From the NCBI GenBank assembly GCA_902702965.1, contig CACRXP010000177.1:547396-611395 (forward strand): a stretch of 64,000 nucleotides of DNA. Direction: 5' to 3'. A model generated the notes under the pieces. It was not told the DNA's origin and searched no databases. It saw nothing but the letters and a program-made list of their open reading frames with translations. A program made the position numbers and the translations under genes. Of the stretch, positions 42,601 to 55,836 are shown piece after piece. Every line of letters starts with the position of its first letter. The first letter of the stretch is position 1. Origin of the DNA: Spirometra erinaceieuropaei. Taxonomy: Eukaryota; Platyhelminthes; Cestoda; Diphyllobothriidea; Diphyllobothriidae.

Positions 42601-44299
42601 AATAAGTCCAGTCAAGCCAAAAACGCCATAATGCTTGAGTTGCATGTGTTAAAAGGTTTTTTAAATCAACTTTATCCAGAATGCTCTATTAGCCCGAAAA
42701 GCCAATTTTGTTTATTAAAAACATGATTTTTAGATGTTAGGCAAATGCACTGATAAAGTTTATTATTAATGTAGAAAATGACTCAAGTCTACGCCTGGTA
42801 TCAATACGTCATAATGAGGGATGGATCGTACTATAGTCAGAGCTAATTAAAACAGCACTTCCTTTTCCTTAGTTATGAAAAAAGTAAATTTTTAAAAGTC
42901 CTGCATAATACACCATGAAGATTTGCAATGAAAGTATGATCGATTTTATTAAAAATAATGATCGAAGAAATGGTTGATAATATTTGGCCTCAAAACAATA
43001 GGCATTCAATTCCATCCTATGGAAACTAAAAACTGCTGAAGACACCAACATGATATAAAATTAGTGTTTGTAAATTTCTACCAAAGGCTTGGGCATAATT
43101 ACCTACCGACTTTCAACTGCACTGCAAAACCAAAAACATTCCTTCTAATCTCTCGTTGTGGACCTAATATCCAACACAAGAGATCCGAGCACACATTGCA
43201 GTGCTTTGCAAAACATCAAATTTATAGGATGTAACATAGAGCTAAAATGAGTTAACACGGTGAATCGAGACTGCTTACTCATCTTGACAGTTATGCTGAT
43301 GAATAACTAAAACCTCAACATTTAATAATTGGATTAATTCATTAGAGATAAACCAGACGGCACATCGGAAACAGGACGTAGACGAAACCCATTTAGTCCA
43401 CAGTTTGACCTACGGGGAATGTCAAATTTGTACGAGAAAGATTCTAGGTATTTGTAGTCAAAACAGCAAATGCCAGGATCATTAACAAAGTGAGCCATTG
43501 AGTAAATTAAATGAGAATTTGCAAGGCGGTATTCCAGTATTTCCTCAGCAATAATAAACAGATTTGTAAGCTAAATACATAAACCTCAGAAAATTAGCAT
43601 TTTGAAAACAGTAAGCTATGTCATGTTCAATATTAAACGTATCAGTACTCGGTACCAAATGTTAATTCACGTTTAATTTTAAAAAACTATTTTATTTACG
43701 CAAACTAATTGTACAAAAAGAATAAATTCAAAAATTTTCAGATGAAGAAACCCTTATATCGGCAGTAACTTTAGACATTTTACAATAACTTTATTTCGTA
43801 TATTGATGCGGTGAGCAGCACAAATTCCAAGTTCTTAAACAGGCGCCACTAACATTTTTAAAAAAGTACAAAGATTGTCCTTGAACTGTTGAGGCATGGT
43901 TATTTTAAACACACTGTTATTGCGTTTACGTTTGACAAGAGCTCAAAACGGAGTACCCAACTATTTATTTAGTAAAGTCTAACTGAGGGTCCCATGAGAA
44001 ACATAATGTGTCGCCTTCATATTCGGGATCAATATTTTTATTTTATTATCAAGAGCTATAATTTTGCCAATGTGCATGAGGACATATCTCGCAAGAATAA
44101 TTTGAGGACATACAAGGTAGGCAAACAGTCATCTACTAACGAGCATATTATTCCTACTAGTTCCCGAAACCAATTTCGGATTCGAGGTCTGTGATCCCAA
44201 TATTCCCAGTACATTTGAATGAAAAAATTTTGTGAAATCACAAATGCTGCCTGGTCAAACTGTTTTACAAATTCCATATCCAGTTGTCAATAATATCTT
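39631..44299. other. 4.7 kb without a recognisable gene or repeat
   Basis: The stretch becomes strongly AT-rich from about 42.3 kb. The frames at 39895-40149 (minus), 40693-40917, 41017-41370, 41787-41990 and 42050-42298 (plus) have no domain I recognise. The 117-codon frame at 41017-41370 ends with a charged segment (DISDKKFIFDNTNERQQR) but there is no support from context. This is the largest stretch where a novel gene or undescribed element could hide. Confidence 0.4.
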
Positions 44300-45990
44300 T
44301 GAAAATGTCACTTGGTAATAAATATGAGGCAAATGTCGTCCGGTGGGTGGACGAATGATTTCCATCTCTCGACTGCTGTCATCGATGACATTGATAAGTC
44401 GGCGGTGTTTAGTGCTTGCTCTGCAAAGCAACTTAATACTGAGTCCGAAGCAGTACCTTCCTTTCGATCACTTTTAGATAGGACACTGAGTGCAATCGAT
44501 GTCTCCTGAGATATTATTAAGAACAAAAGTCGTTTGAAAGATGCACACTGTTCAGGGACGGACAGGCTTCCAAATCCGATTATTAAACTTGCATCCGACT
44601 TTCCCATGTTGTTTTTTCGTTTATTCTCTGCTTATATTTCAAAGGAATCTTTCATGTAACACGGACGACATCAATTATCATTCCTGTTTCGAAGTTTGGA
44701 GCTCAGTCCAATGTCAATTACTCTCGGGTAGTTTACAAAAAATCGTCTCTGGCAAAAATTCTTGAAAAGATAATTTTCAATGAAATTCTTGACTTCTGTC
44801 TAGTTAATCGGTTTTGAATTCTAGTCAGCATACATTTTTACTTGAAGCATCCTGCAAAACTTGCTGCTTGGCATTTCTTAATCTAATCACTTCCTTTCGT
44901 AGTGAGCAGCAGTCAGTGGTAGTTATCTACTTTGATCTTAGCAAAGCCTTCGACAAGTTGCCCCATAGACGTGTTTTGGTAAAATTGGAGGCTCTCGGCA
45001 TCTGCCCGCCTCTCCTCAACTTCGTCAGGTCTTATCTGTCCAACCAATATCAGCAGTTCATGGTCCGTAACAGCTACTCGACACCTCACTCGATCACGTG
45101 TGGTATACTTCAGCGCACGGTTCTGGGTCCGCTATTCTTCCTTCTGTACATCAATGATATTTCGACTGAACTCGAAAATTCGCAAACTTTTACTTATGCC
45201 GATGACCTCAAGTGAGTTTACTCATATGCTAAGTACACCGCAAACGTTTGTTGAAAAAATAATGCTGATTTACTGCATGGTAGTTCATGCTGGTTCAACA
45301 TGGAAGATGCATTAGTTATCATCCAAGTTTAGTTACAAGTATTTTGGTGCTGTCAAACTTCCTGGTCAATAACTTTTCAGAATAACCCACTCTCCTAATG
45401 CTTCAGCATTAAGGATCTAGATTTAACTTATGCAAACAAACGTGCTTTATCACCTCGTAGAGGTAGAATCTCTGCCAAAGCCGCGCACATATGTGGATTC
45501 ATATCGCATAATATCTTCCTTCCGGAAATGAAGCTAAGACTTTATCAAATGTTTGTACTTCCAGTCTTCGAATACCGCTGCCCTTTATTTGGTCTAATGA
45601 ACGCCTGTGCCCGGGGTTTTTCACCCGGAAACTGTTCTCTGAAGTCGCATCCGGTACTTCTTATACTAAGAGAGATCAGATAGTAAAAATTAATTTGTTG
45701 TGGGTTAGAAGACTGAAAGCTGGCCTTTACTTCAATTTTCGCATTAAATCTAGCTCCAATCTTCAGCTCATGGACACTCTCTCTACGACAAATCTGTCTT
45801 ATGCCATTCCTGACTCCTCCATGGTGATTCCGCCGCCTCTTTAGACTCCATCTAAACGCTCCCTAATCTTCGCTTCCAAATTTGTATGCCTTTAAAATAA
45901 TCTTTCACCAGAAATTAGGCCTTCGCCTGAGTTATCTGTATTCAAGTCGGCATCACAAAAAGCCATATACCAGGAAGTATAAAGGCACTT
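44300..45990 (+). pseudogene. CR1/jockey-type LINE, reverse transcriptase region (broken)
   Basis: The pre-RT part reads EAVPSFRSLLDRTLSAIDVS and LPNPIIKLASDF (about 44430-44610). The frame 44814-45215 gives VVVIYFDLSKAFDKLPHRRV (motif A, catalytic D retained), LGPLFFLLYINDISTELEN and FTYADDLK (YADD catalytic motif). Downstream frames give KAAHICGFISHNIFLPEMKL and YQMFVLPVFEYRCPLFGLM, the thumb region. The usual GVPQGSVLGP is mutated to GILQRTVLGP. Several stops and frameshifts break it, and no endonuclease is readable upstream. It differs from the two CR1 copies at 48-53 kb, so it is a separate LINE lineage. Confidence 0.87.
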
Positions 45991-48627
45991 TGTACTGTCT
46001 CATTCTCAAACACACTGTTTCTTGACTTTGAGAAGGGTTCTCTTGGAATTAAATGGTAGCTCAATTGGAAACCCTCACTTATATATTTACAACCCCGTAT
46101 TTTGAATTGGCTACTAAATCCACTGCTAGCACTCCTTCCCCATGGCGAAGACTTTTGCAGTTCTTAATTTCATTTCTTCATTTCGATCTCAAGCGGTCTG
46201 TCAACGCTCACGGCGGAACCCCCTGTATCCGCCGTCTACTAGTACTTTGGTAGTACATCACTTGACCCCTCCTCGGCTGGTCTCGAAGCGGACTGTGCTG
46301 ATCGCTTCTGGGTTTTTCTCATCTAGCCACCTTGACGCGAATAGTCTCATTCGGCGTATCAATTCTATCCTGACGATGTCCGTTTTGAATCCCTTATTTA
46401 ATACCGCATGCAGCCTAGTCCTGTCTGCCCCCCATAATTAACCCTCATGGCTGTTATTTATTTCTGCCCTGAAGATGTTCGTTTATAATCTGTTACACAC
46501 TGCCACATGCAGGCCGGTCCCGCCCGCATGTTAACTTTTTCATAAGCTACAGTTTTTCTCTCCTTATAGTTAATTCAATCATTTTGTTTATTCCATGATG
46601 GGCTTTTTTTACCGATCGGTCATTTTTTCTTAACGGACAACTTATTCAATGACTATGTATTGCCTATTGTACATATTCTTTCAGTCTCGTCTAAAATTCA
46701 TATGGATATGTATTTTTACTCCTTATGAAGTGACACCGATGGGTCTTTATTAAATGATTTTATTTATTTATTTCTTTATACATCCTTCTCCTCTTGGTTT
46801 AGGATAGCTGATCGTACGCAGCTACATACAAATCATTAACAGTAATTATATTTGTTCGGCGCGTCATATCTTTACTCAACTTCATTGAGAGAACCACCTA
46901 CATATAATTCTAATAAGTTCATAAGGCTTTGAGTATGCATAAAGTACCGTTGCTATATAACTGAGTAGGTATCATGATCATCACCGCGTGCATATATCGC
47001 AGATGTTCGTACTTTGTATGGTGGTTGCTCAATGCTGTAATCCGAGCCCTTAAAAACAATCAATATTCATATTTGGTAACTTCGGTAGAAACTTGCCACA
47101 GAAGGTTTATCATTTTTAATCCATATTTACACATCAGCTTTAAGCGCAACTACTTCCAATTAAGCGGCAGGATCAGACAAAAAAAACAAAACAATCGGAT
47201 TCAAGCAGCTGATGAGTTGACAATAACCGAAAACCGAATGTGATTACTCGCAATCAATTCAACATTCGGTCGAAATCAGTCTTCTCTAAATTCCATGATG
47301 AGCAGAATGTTCTGCATCCTGCAGCGTATCCTGTCCGGGCCGTCAGGGCATCATGCCATAAACACGTGACAAGCGAACGATCAAGGTCAAGACTCCTGTT
47401 CACACCTTCTTTGTGCTGATTGGCCAACCATCAGCCTATGACAGGCCCCGTTGCCATATACCCGGCCGTTTCCCCAAGCCTCCACACTTGTGCTGCATAT
47501 CGTACTGAGTACACGCCCTATTTCCAATAACCCGTCTGTTTTGCATACATAACACATCCCAAGAATATTTAACAAGAAAAGTTTATCCTTGTACTGTATA
47601 GCTTCTTTATCTTTGCCATAGTTATGCCTTTTGAGACAGTTTCTTACTCAAAGTCTCACACTCTTGACTAAGCCCAGATTTAAGGTAAATGAAATCAGAT
47701 TGCCACCGGAGTGGGTGGATTTACTTGGAGTTCTTTTCCCATGTTATATATAAACTGACGGTGGCCAAGATGTGATGTATTATATCTGTTATGTTTTATA
47801 TGCTCCTAAGCTGTCTTTTGGAACCAAGCTACCTTATTGTGTGGTAGAATTGTCGGTTGTGACGAGCTCCAACCGGTTTACAATGGGAAAAATTGGCTTT
47901 TAATGACCTCACTCATTCAAGGATTCGGCTTCTACTAGATGCCCTAACAGTAATGTGCTGTATATTTGCGTCTCGCGCAAAACTCCGCTAAACAAAAGCC
48001 TTACAAATAAGTAATATTAAAACATTGAAGATGCTGAACCCGAGTGCATTATCATGGCACAATGGCAGTCATGACAAGAATATTCCCTGAGCTTACGGTT
48101 GATGTCTTTGGAAACGACAGTCCAACTGTCATTAAGGTGTCGAACGGGCAAGCAGAGAACTGGACGTCAGTCAAGGAGCGTATGAAAAAAACATTCCCCG
48201 GATGACTCTATATCATTATACCTTCCACGCGCAAGGATTTGGAAATCCTTAAAAAAGGATGGGGCATAAGAAGTTACTTAAGAGACGTTGCATACCGAAA
48301 AATATCACTTGATATAAGGCTGTCTAGAGTATGCGAAAACCATCCAGGTTAAGGATGCAGCTACCTAAGAATTCGGCACTTGGAAAAAGCCAACATTTCG
48401 AGATTGAGTTTTAGTTAATTCCAATAAAAAAATTTCGCAGAAAAAGAGACTGCTCATCTAAGTTGACAAAACAAACTCCGCATGGCCCCAACAGGTGTGA
48501 CCGTTTGCTGTTTCCCCAAGATGAGGCAAGCAGACGGGTCAAAGCTTTAGGCGGCTGTTTGAGTTTTCCAATTACCTCAGATGCTCTAAAGTCTGCGGAG
48601 CCAATCACTGGCTCATGACATCGGGCA
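45991..48627. other. No recognisable gene; AT-rich, possibly LINE 3' region at the left
   Basis: Two overlapping plus frames at 46053-46441 have no RT motif and may lie in the LINE 3' region or be chance. From 46.5 to 48.6 kb I see no match to other families. A CTGATGAGTTG...CGAAAAC string near 47207 was examined as a hammerhead and rejected. Confidence 0.4.
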
Positions 48628-50910
48628 GTTTATTTTTCAGTTTATTTCAGTTTATTTGGTAAGGATAATAGGCAAAGCCTTTGAAAACCCTAATGATTAC
48701 ATGTCAGCTCGTTGGAATAACTGTACACGAACAAAAAATGTTCACTATTAAAACAGTACTTGGCTCATTTGAGTAGCATTGTCTCAGAGAAAATATTTGC
48801 CTGGACCAGGGGTATTAATTCAGATTCAGACTGTTGAGGGAAAACAGGGGACACAAATAATCATCCAAGCGTTTCTTGAAGAGTTGCAGGGATGTAGCCT
48901 CCACGACTGACTGAGGGAGATCGTTCCATTTCTCCACTACCCCCTGCGTGAAGAATTCAGAACGGAGATTCAGCCTGGACATTGTTTTCCGTAACTTCAT
49001 CGAGTGACCACGAAGATTGGGTGAAAGGTGCCACTGAGACATGTCCTCAAATTTACGTCCATGCTCAAGGCCATGTACTATCTTGTAGACGGGGATAAGA
49101 TCACCTCTTTGCTGCCTGTTACACAGAGGGAATAAATTAAGGCAAGTCAGTCTGTCTGTGTAGGGATGGCATTTTAGACCGTTTACCAGCTTTGTTGCAC
49201 GCAGTTGTACCCGTTTGAGGCATGCTTGGTCCTTTACTAGCCATGGCCGCCATGCCTGTATGCCATATTCTAAGTGGGGCCGAACAAATGTGCCGTAAAC
49301 TCTCCAAAAAGGTCTTGGTCAAAATTTACGAAAGCCCTTTTTATTGCATGCAGCACTCCCATGGCGTTTTTTGCAGCCTTGTGGCACTGCAGTGTTGGTT
49401 TCAGGTTGTTCTGTATCCAAACCCCGAGATCCTTCTGTGAAGATTCTGCGGGGAGTCTTATATCTATCAAGTGATAAGTCCTCAGAATCTCATTTGAATG
49501 AGAGTTGGTTGGACGCAGATGAAGGACGGCACACTTCTCCACATTGAAATCTAGAAGCCATTTCTTCGACCACGCTTGCAGTCGGTGCAGGTTATCTTGA
49601 AGGGATCTCTGATCATTCGGACCCTTAATGACTTGCCAGAGCTTAACGTCGTCTGCAAACATTATTTTGCCGCAGTCGAGTTCCTGAAGGCTGTCGTTAA
49701 CGTAAAGGATGAAGAGCAATGGTCCCAGAACTGAGCCTTGCGGCACACCACTGGTCACATTCACCCATTCTGTCATATCATTCCCGATACAGACACGTTG
49801 TTTCCGACCAACCAGGAACGCCCTAATCCAGTTCAGAAGATCTCCCCGTATGCCGATGTCGCTCAATTTGTGAAGAAGACGTTGGTGTGGGACAGTGTCA
49901 AAAGCTTTGCGGAAAACGATGTACACGACATTGACCTCAAAACCCTCTTCTAGAGCCCTGGTCCAGATCTCCAGACAAGCTAGCAGATTTAAGAGGCAGG
50001 AACGTCCTCTCCGGAAGCCATGTTGAAAATCCTGCAAGAGGTTATTTTCTTCACAAAATTGCTGCATAGCGTTCTTTACTATAGCTTCCATCGTTTTGCA
50101 AGGGAGGCAAGTTAAGCTAATAGGTCTAAAGCTGCTCGCTGTCATCCTGCTACCTCCCTTATGCAATGGAACGAGGTTAGCTGTCTTCCACTGTGAGGGC
50201 AGCCTTCCTGTTCTCATTGACAGCTCAAAGAGAATCGAAAGAGGCTTTGACAGCTCCCTTGATAGCTCGTTAAGTATCAGCCCGGGAATTCCGTCGGGTC
50301 CAGGAGACTTATCAGGTTTTATTTGACTGAGGACTCGTCTGACTTCTTCCACGGAAAAGGCGACGGTTTTAATGACGGCAATATCTTGGCGCATTTGAAG
50401 CTCCCGGCTGTCTCGGTCCATTTCAAACTGCTGATTGTCTTCTAGGGACTCTTCCGTAAAAACTGATTGAAAAAACTGAGACAGTAATCGCACTTTCTGT
50501 GACCCTTCAACTAATAAGTTTCCGAGGCTATCCTTAAGACACGCAATTTCGTCCCTATGTTTCCTCCTACTGCGGATGTACCCGTAAAAACTTCTTGGGA
50601 CATGTAATGGATTCTGCTATCAGTCGACGCTCGAAAGAAGTTCTAGCAACCCGTATTTCTTTAAGGCATTTATTGCGCTGATCCTTATATTCGGCAAGCG
50701 ACCTTGGATCTCGAAGTTGCAAATACTTTTTCCAGAGTCTCTGTTTCTTCTTCATGGTCTTTTTTGTCGTCGGATTGACCCACGGCGGTCGCATACATGG
50801 TCTTGTCATTTTTATTGGACAATGGGAATCAATCAGACGCTCTATAATCCCGCGAAAGTACTGCCAAAATTCGTCTGAATCTTCTGTGTTGACCAACCAG
50901 GTTTCCTCCA
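48628..50910 (-). pseudogene. CR1-type LINE (element 1), RT and C-terminal part
   Basis: The 407-codon minus frame (49270-50493) contains PGPDGIPGLILNEL, FRPISLTCLPCKTMEAIVK, QHGFRRGRSCLLNLL, VVYIVFRKAFDTVPHQRLL, GVPQGSVLGPLLFILYVND and IMFADDVKLW. Motif A should read YxDFRKAFD; here the catalytic D is V. FADD is intact. Downstream, in another frame (48815-49042), GHSMKLRKTMSRLNLRSEFF and GVVEKWNDLPQSVVEA give the conserved CR1 C-terminus. Upstream, 50567-50900 gives the EN-RT linker (PWVNPTTKKTMKKKQRLWKK). The 3' end at 48628-48660 is a short (AAATAAACTG)n-type tail. Stops and frameshifts plus V in motif A mean it is inactive. Confidence 0.92.
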
Positions 50911-52321
50911 AAAGAGTGCGTCTCATGGAGCAGGGCCATTTAATCTCAGACCTGCAGCACGGCTTTAGACAGAACCGCTCGTGTCTGTCCAGTTTATTGC
51001 TCTCGACGGAGCAGTAGACTCGCGCACTGGACGAGGATGGGAGGGTTGATGTCATATACACAGACTTTAAGAAGGCGTTCGACAGCGTCCCACACAAACG
51101 CCTAATCTACAAACTTTCGGAAAATGGGATAAGAGGAAAGCTGCTGACATGGATAGCAGATTTTCTTACCGGGAGACCGCAAACCGTGTGCATTGAGGCC
51201 TCAAGGTCAACTCCTACTCCCGTTCTAAGTGGTGTACCCCAGGGCTCCGTCTTAGGGCCGTTGCTATTCCTGGTTTACATTAACGACTGCGTCGACGACC
51301 TGGGCTGCAGCGCCATCATGTTTGCTGACGATGTTAGGCTGTGGAGACCCATCAGATCTGATGCAGACAGGTACGCGCTTCAAGACAGTCTCAACCGCCT
51401 AAACAGTTGGTCAGCTCGCTGGCTCCTCAATTTTAATGTGGACAAATGTGTGGTCCTGAGACTCCGCACCAGACAGACCAGTAAGGAGGACGATTCCTTT
51501 CAATATGTCCTTGGTGGTCAGTCCCTTTCAAATGTTGTGGAACAGAAAGACCTGGCGTCCTAATGACCTCCTCGCTGAAACCATCTTCGCACTGTCAAAG
51601 GGCAGCCAAAAGTACGATAAGGGTGTTATTTGCGCTTAGGCGAGGATTTGTGCAGATCGACAAGGAGCTCTTCGGAAAAACCTATGGGGCATTCGTCCGG
51701 TCTCACTTAGAGTATGCAGTCCAGGCCTGGCGACCGTGGTTGAAGAAAGATTATCAACGACTGGAAAGAGTACAGGCGATGGCTACGAAGATGGTCAAGA
51801 ATCTTCATCATTTGCCTTACGAAACCAGGCTGACCGAACTAAATCTGTTTCCTCTAAATTACAGGCAACTGCGCGGCGATCTCATTCAAACCTACAGGAT
51901 TGTCAGAAGCCGTGAGTGTGCCCTAGATTTTGATGAATTCTTTGAATTGGCCCGGACTGACAGTCTGCGTGGTCATCCGTTCAAACTGCAAAGGAAGCGG
52001 GCTCGTTCGGACGTCCGACGGAACGCCTTCTCTCACAGGGTCATCGGGGCATGGAATGGACTCCCTGACGCCGTCGTTCTTTCCGAATGTGTCAAATCCT
52101 TCAAGTGCAGACTAGACGCTCACTTGTTGAGAACCTACTGTACATACAATAATGATTGTTTTAGCGGCGGCAGTTTGCGCCTAGCTCACACTTACCGCTA
52201 ACTTCCTAACGTTTCGCATTTGCTGATGTAATTGATGACTTTATATCTGTTTATCGATATGAATAGGGAGCTCAAGGGCGAAAGCCTCATTCCCTTAATA
52301 AACTGACTTAAACTGACTTAA
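50911..52321 (+). pseudogene. CR1-type LINE (element 2), 5'-truncated, nested in element 1
   Basis: The plus strand reads EQGHLISDLQHGFRQNRSC, then an in-frame stop, VDVIYTDFKKAFDSVPHKRL (motif A with D), GVPQGSVLGPLLFLVYINDC, MFADDVRLW (FADD) and NVDKCVVLRLR; after a frameshift near 51563, the 212-codon frame 51563-52201 gives SHLEYAVQAWRPWLKKDYQR and HRVIGAWNGLPDAVVL. The 3' end is an AATAAACTGACTTAAACTG repeat. It begins within the RT, so all of the endonuclease is missing. It lies in the opposite orientation between the endonuclease and linker of element 1 and must have inserted later. It is related to, but clearly different from, element 1. Confidence 0.92.
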
Positions 52322-53240
52322 GTCCCCCTTCCAAATATTTCTGCGTGTCTTGATTTTTGGTTGTTGATTGGATAGGAGAGAGCACACGCAGGTAAAAGCA
52401 ATATGATCGCTTAAACCGAGTGGAGGTTGTGGATTCACTTCCTTTATGAGTCCTTCTTCTTTACTGAAAACGAGATCTAAACAATTAGATCGTTGTCCTT
52501 CTCTCATTCTTGTTCCGAATTTTATGTGCTGAATGAGGTATTCATTCAGGGAGAGTTGTAGTAGTTTGTGGTCAAATGACGTGGACGGGGCGTTTGTTTG
52601 GTGAATGTTCCAGTCTATTCCTGGAGCGTTGAAGTCACCCAGAAGAAGTAAGTTCTCCTGCTTACATATCAACTCCAGTGCACTAAGTAATTCCATATCG
52701 GCGATTCATTCGAGCTGGGAGGCCGATAGACAACACACAGGTTCAATGTAGGTAATTGTTTGATACATATCTTGCATGAAATTATTTCAAAATTTCGGGG
52801 CGAACCATCGGATATTTCTCGTTGACAGCACGCAATGACATTTGACACATAAATAGCTGTGCCTCCACCTCTACGGTGAAATCTGTCACAACGGAACAGT
52901 TGGTAGCCTTCAATTCTGATTTCGCTACTACTAATTTCCTCAGTCAACCATGTCTCTGTTAGGACAATTATGTGTGGCTTCTGTTCAGATACAAGTAATC
53001 TGAGTTCATCTAGCTTGTTGAGAAGACTCTGACAGTTAGTGTAATAGATTTCTAGACAGCGGCCACTGGTTCGGGCAGCTTGCAAGTTTCGCCAACAGAA
53101 TTGCCGGAAAAATAAAAACACCCTGTGACTAATCCAGCTATCAAATTCTTTCCAAGCCAACCAGATAACGAAATTGCACACTTCAAAGTCATTTTGACGA
53201 AGTGAATCCGATGTCGTGCCCTTGCATCTGGGACGAGCAC
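52322..53240 (-). pseudogene. CR1-type LINE (element 1), endonuclease part
   Basis: Two overlapping minus frames make an apurinic-type endonuclease: YTNCQSLLNKLDELRLLVSE, HIIVLTETWL, GTAIYVSN, CVVYRPPSS in the first (52669-53181), then LLLLGDFNAPGIDWNIH, CLDLVFSKEEGLI and GLSDHIAFTC in the second (52295-52696). The motifs ETWL, YRPPSS, GDFN and SDH are the recognised endonuclease landmarks. A frameshift near 52690 separates the two frames. No ORF1 is visible further upstream, so the copy is 5'-truncated or ORF1 is lost. Confidence 0.9.
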
Positions 53241-54920
53241 CTACGTCTTCTGTGAAAACTCCATGTTCCGGAAATCACTCTGGTTAAACATTGGTGACTA
53301 AACTGCCACAGAGCTGTTTGACGGAAGAAAGCACTGCCATCCGCGAGTGACAGAAGCGTTTTGGCGAAACCACTCTCATATATACTACTAACAGTAGGTG
53401 TTGTATCCAGCTGGTCAACGCTTGGAATTCTCCACGCCCTCCTCTCAAGTGCTTCTACATTTGGCCCCTGTTGACATTCCCCTTCCTCTTTTTTGTAACC
53501 CTTTTTCGAGCGTGATCGGCGTTCTTTTAATTAACTAGTTTTGCATCCTGACCTTGAACCGGGAATTCGATCTGCTCGAACAGTAACAAAGGAATTCTTT
53601 GTCTAGGGTAACTAGTGTTGAGGTTTGTATGCTTTTTCATTAGTACTTTATTCTATCATTAGTACCGTATAAACACCGAAGTCTGTTTTGGCTTATACGC
53701 GTCACTCGTCTGGCAAGGAATTCTGCAGTAGCCTTAAAACGCAACCAGCCGAACGAGCCTCATTCTCATACGCACAGCTAAACAAATCTACCCGGAATAT
53801 CACAGTGATTAAGGACGGATAGTCGGTCTTCGCCCAGCCCCAGGTTGCCGGTTCTCACTGAACGTAGTGGTGCCAAATTAAAACAGAGGCAAGACAGCCG
53901 GACAATTTAAGCAAGCTGTGTGTGTTTATTCAAGCAGTCTGACAGAGTAGCCCTTAGGTCTTCTTTCGCTTCCTAACCCGACGGCCGGTGACGGGCTGTT
54001 TCTTCGTGCTGCCTGCCAGCCGACCGGTCTCCGGCCGCTTTACGCATAAATCAATCGCTCGGAGAAGGAGCACTCGTGCATCCTCCAGAGGGGCGGAAAG
54101 GCTAATACAGGGCGGTGGTCGTTGCAAGAGAGGCAGAAACGTCTCCTGGAAGAAGCGCGGACTGTTGGAAAAAAGAAGAATAAAGGAGAGAGAGAGAGCA
54201 TGATCACCAGACTGATATAATCATACCCCGGTATCCATAAGCAGACAGTGAAAAGAGTGCAAGAGGTGTTGAGGTGTGGTGGACTTTTTAGGTGCACAAT
54301 ACATGCTACTGTTAGATTTTCAAATGTGAACATAAAGCAGTATTCAACTGAAACTGGCAGTATTTAAACCAATTGTTTACATGGAAAATTGGGACCGGAC
54401 CTTCTCGAACGACCGTGCTGGGAGTGCCTACACTCCCAAAAACCCGAACCAGCCAATCACTGGAGGCCCGTGCGTTTTTTCTCCACAGCGCTGTCATCTT
54501 TATCGTGGCGCCTCTCTATTGGCTTTTCCCCTCGGACCTGATCGATCTGCGTATTCGAATCATCAACTAGCTCGACTGGAATGTTCTTCCCGAAGGACAT
54601 TGGGCCGAATTCCGGCGAACCACAGGAGGGCGTTACAAATATGTGTTACTTACAGTTCGTCTTCACTTGCAATCCCCTAATACACATTTTCGTGGCCGGT
54701 CGCGTCCTCCTCTGCCGCGTTGGTCTTGGGGACAAGAGTCGGGTACGCATACGCTCTCACGTGCTTTCAAATACTAGGCCGGGTAATAACAAACCGTCTT
54801 ACACATAAATCTACAAATTAAATTCTGAGTAACGCATAAATTATCCTTTAGCAGCGCGCAGTATACCTGAAACCATAGGCGGAACGCCAGCAGTTACGTC
54901 ACGCAGCAGCAGAAACATCG
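53241..54920. other. No recognisable gene; unassigned DNA
   Basis: Frames at 53988-54203 and 54373-54808 (plus) overlap with minus frames and have no motif. A GA-rich run (GGAGAGAGAGAGAG) lies near 54186-54199. Confidence 0.4.
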
Positions 54921-55836
54921 AAGTAGCTGCTCTACCTCATGAAATGTTAGTCAATTTTTTGGAAAAGTATTTTATAATTAGAACGGTGGAGTTTTAATAC
55001 TGATTACCATGAGACACTACCTTAAGATATTTCAGTCACAACGGGATGCCGGCTCTGGAAACCGCGACTTTCCAGCCGTCCGCAAAAATCCCAGTTGCTA
55101 GCCATGGCTAGCAAAGTAAAGTGAATTTGTTCTATTGATTTCCGACACTAATAAATTGAAAAACAGTCTATGGAAAGCGCGCACCCAAATATTCCTCCTC
55201 GTACTCACTTTGTAGCAAATTACGCCTTCTACAAATTCCCACTAAAAAGATTATGCCTTTTAGTTTCAAAAACATTCTCCGGTTTCCGAGTAATTCGAAA
55301 CATGACAAGCTGTTGCGCCAGCGTTTTAAGGTTTAAAACTACGATGCCTAAGGTCCTCATTTTAAAAGAAACCCCACCATGGAAAGGATATGTGCAACGC
55401 TACATTCTTCATAAGTGCCATCAGTAAACGGACAGATGTGTCTCTTTTTGAATAAATACTTCATGATCTTAAAAAATAGCATAGGTCGACTTTAAAAAAT
55501 CGGAAGTTTTTCTTTTTAAGCAAAGGTTTAAGGAGTAAGTTGCTACACAGTAAATACAAAAAATATTTGTGTGCATGCTTTCCATAAAAATACGCTTGAA
55601 TTTATCAGGGGATCGAAAATCAATGACACAAATCTGCACTACTTAAGCAGTCATTTTTAAAAAATGAGATTATTGCAGGTGGCCGGAAAGACGTAAATAT
55701 AAAAGTCGGTATGCTGGCGTGGCTGAAATATCGTAGACCACGCCGCATGATACCGAATATTACAAGCTCACCTAAGTAATCCTTTTGACCGGTATCAGAA
55801 TCTCAATCGATATCCCAACGGATACGTAACTTTATA
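54921..55836 (+). mobile_element. Divergent FB fold-back element abutting a mariner
   Basis: The left arm has ACCTCATGAAATGTTAGTCA and the landmark GGGATGCCGGCTCTGG; the right arm has CTACTTAAGCAGTCATTTTT and GTCGGTATGCTGGCGTGG. The palindrome position in the left arm reads TTGCTAGCCATGGCTAGC, which has changed into another palindrome. Terminal repeats are eroded: the right end merges into the TA at 55835-55836 that borders the mariner. Arms are less similar than in other copies, so it is old. The strand is nominal. Confidence 0.68.

Noticed and set aside
47205..47245. Hammerhead ribozyme (CTGATGAGTTG...CGAAAAC)
   Set aside because: The stem between the boxes is only 3 bp, there is an extra C before GAAA, and no PLE tail surrounds it. 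Likely chance.
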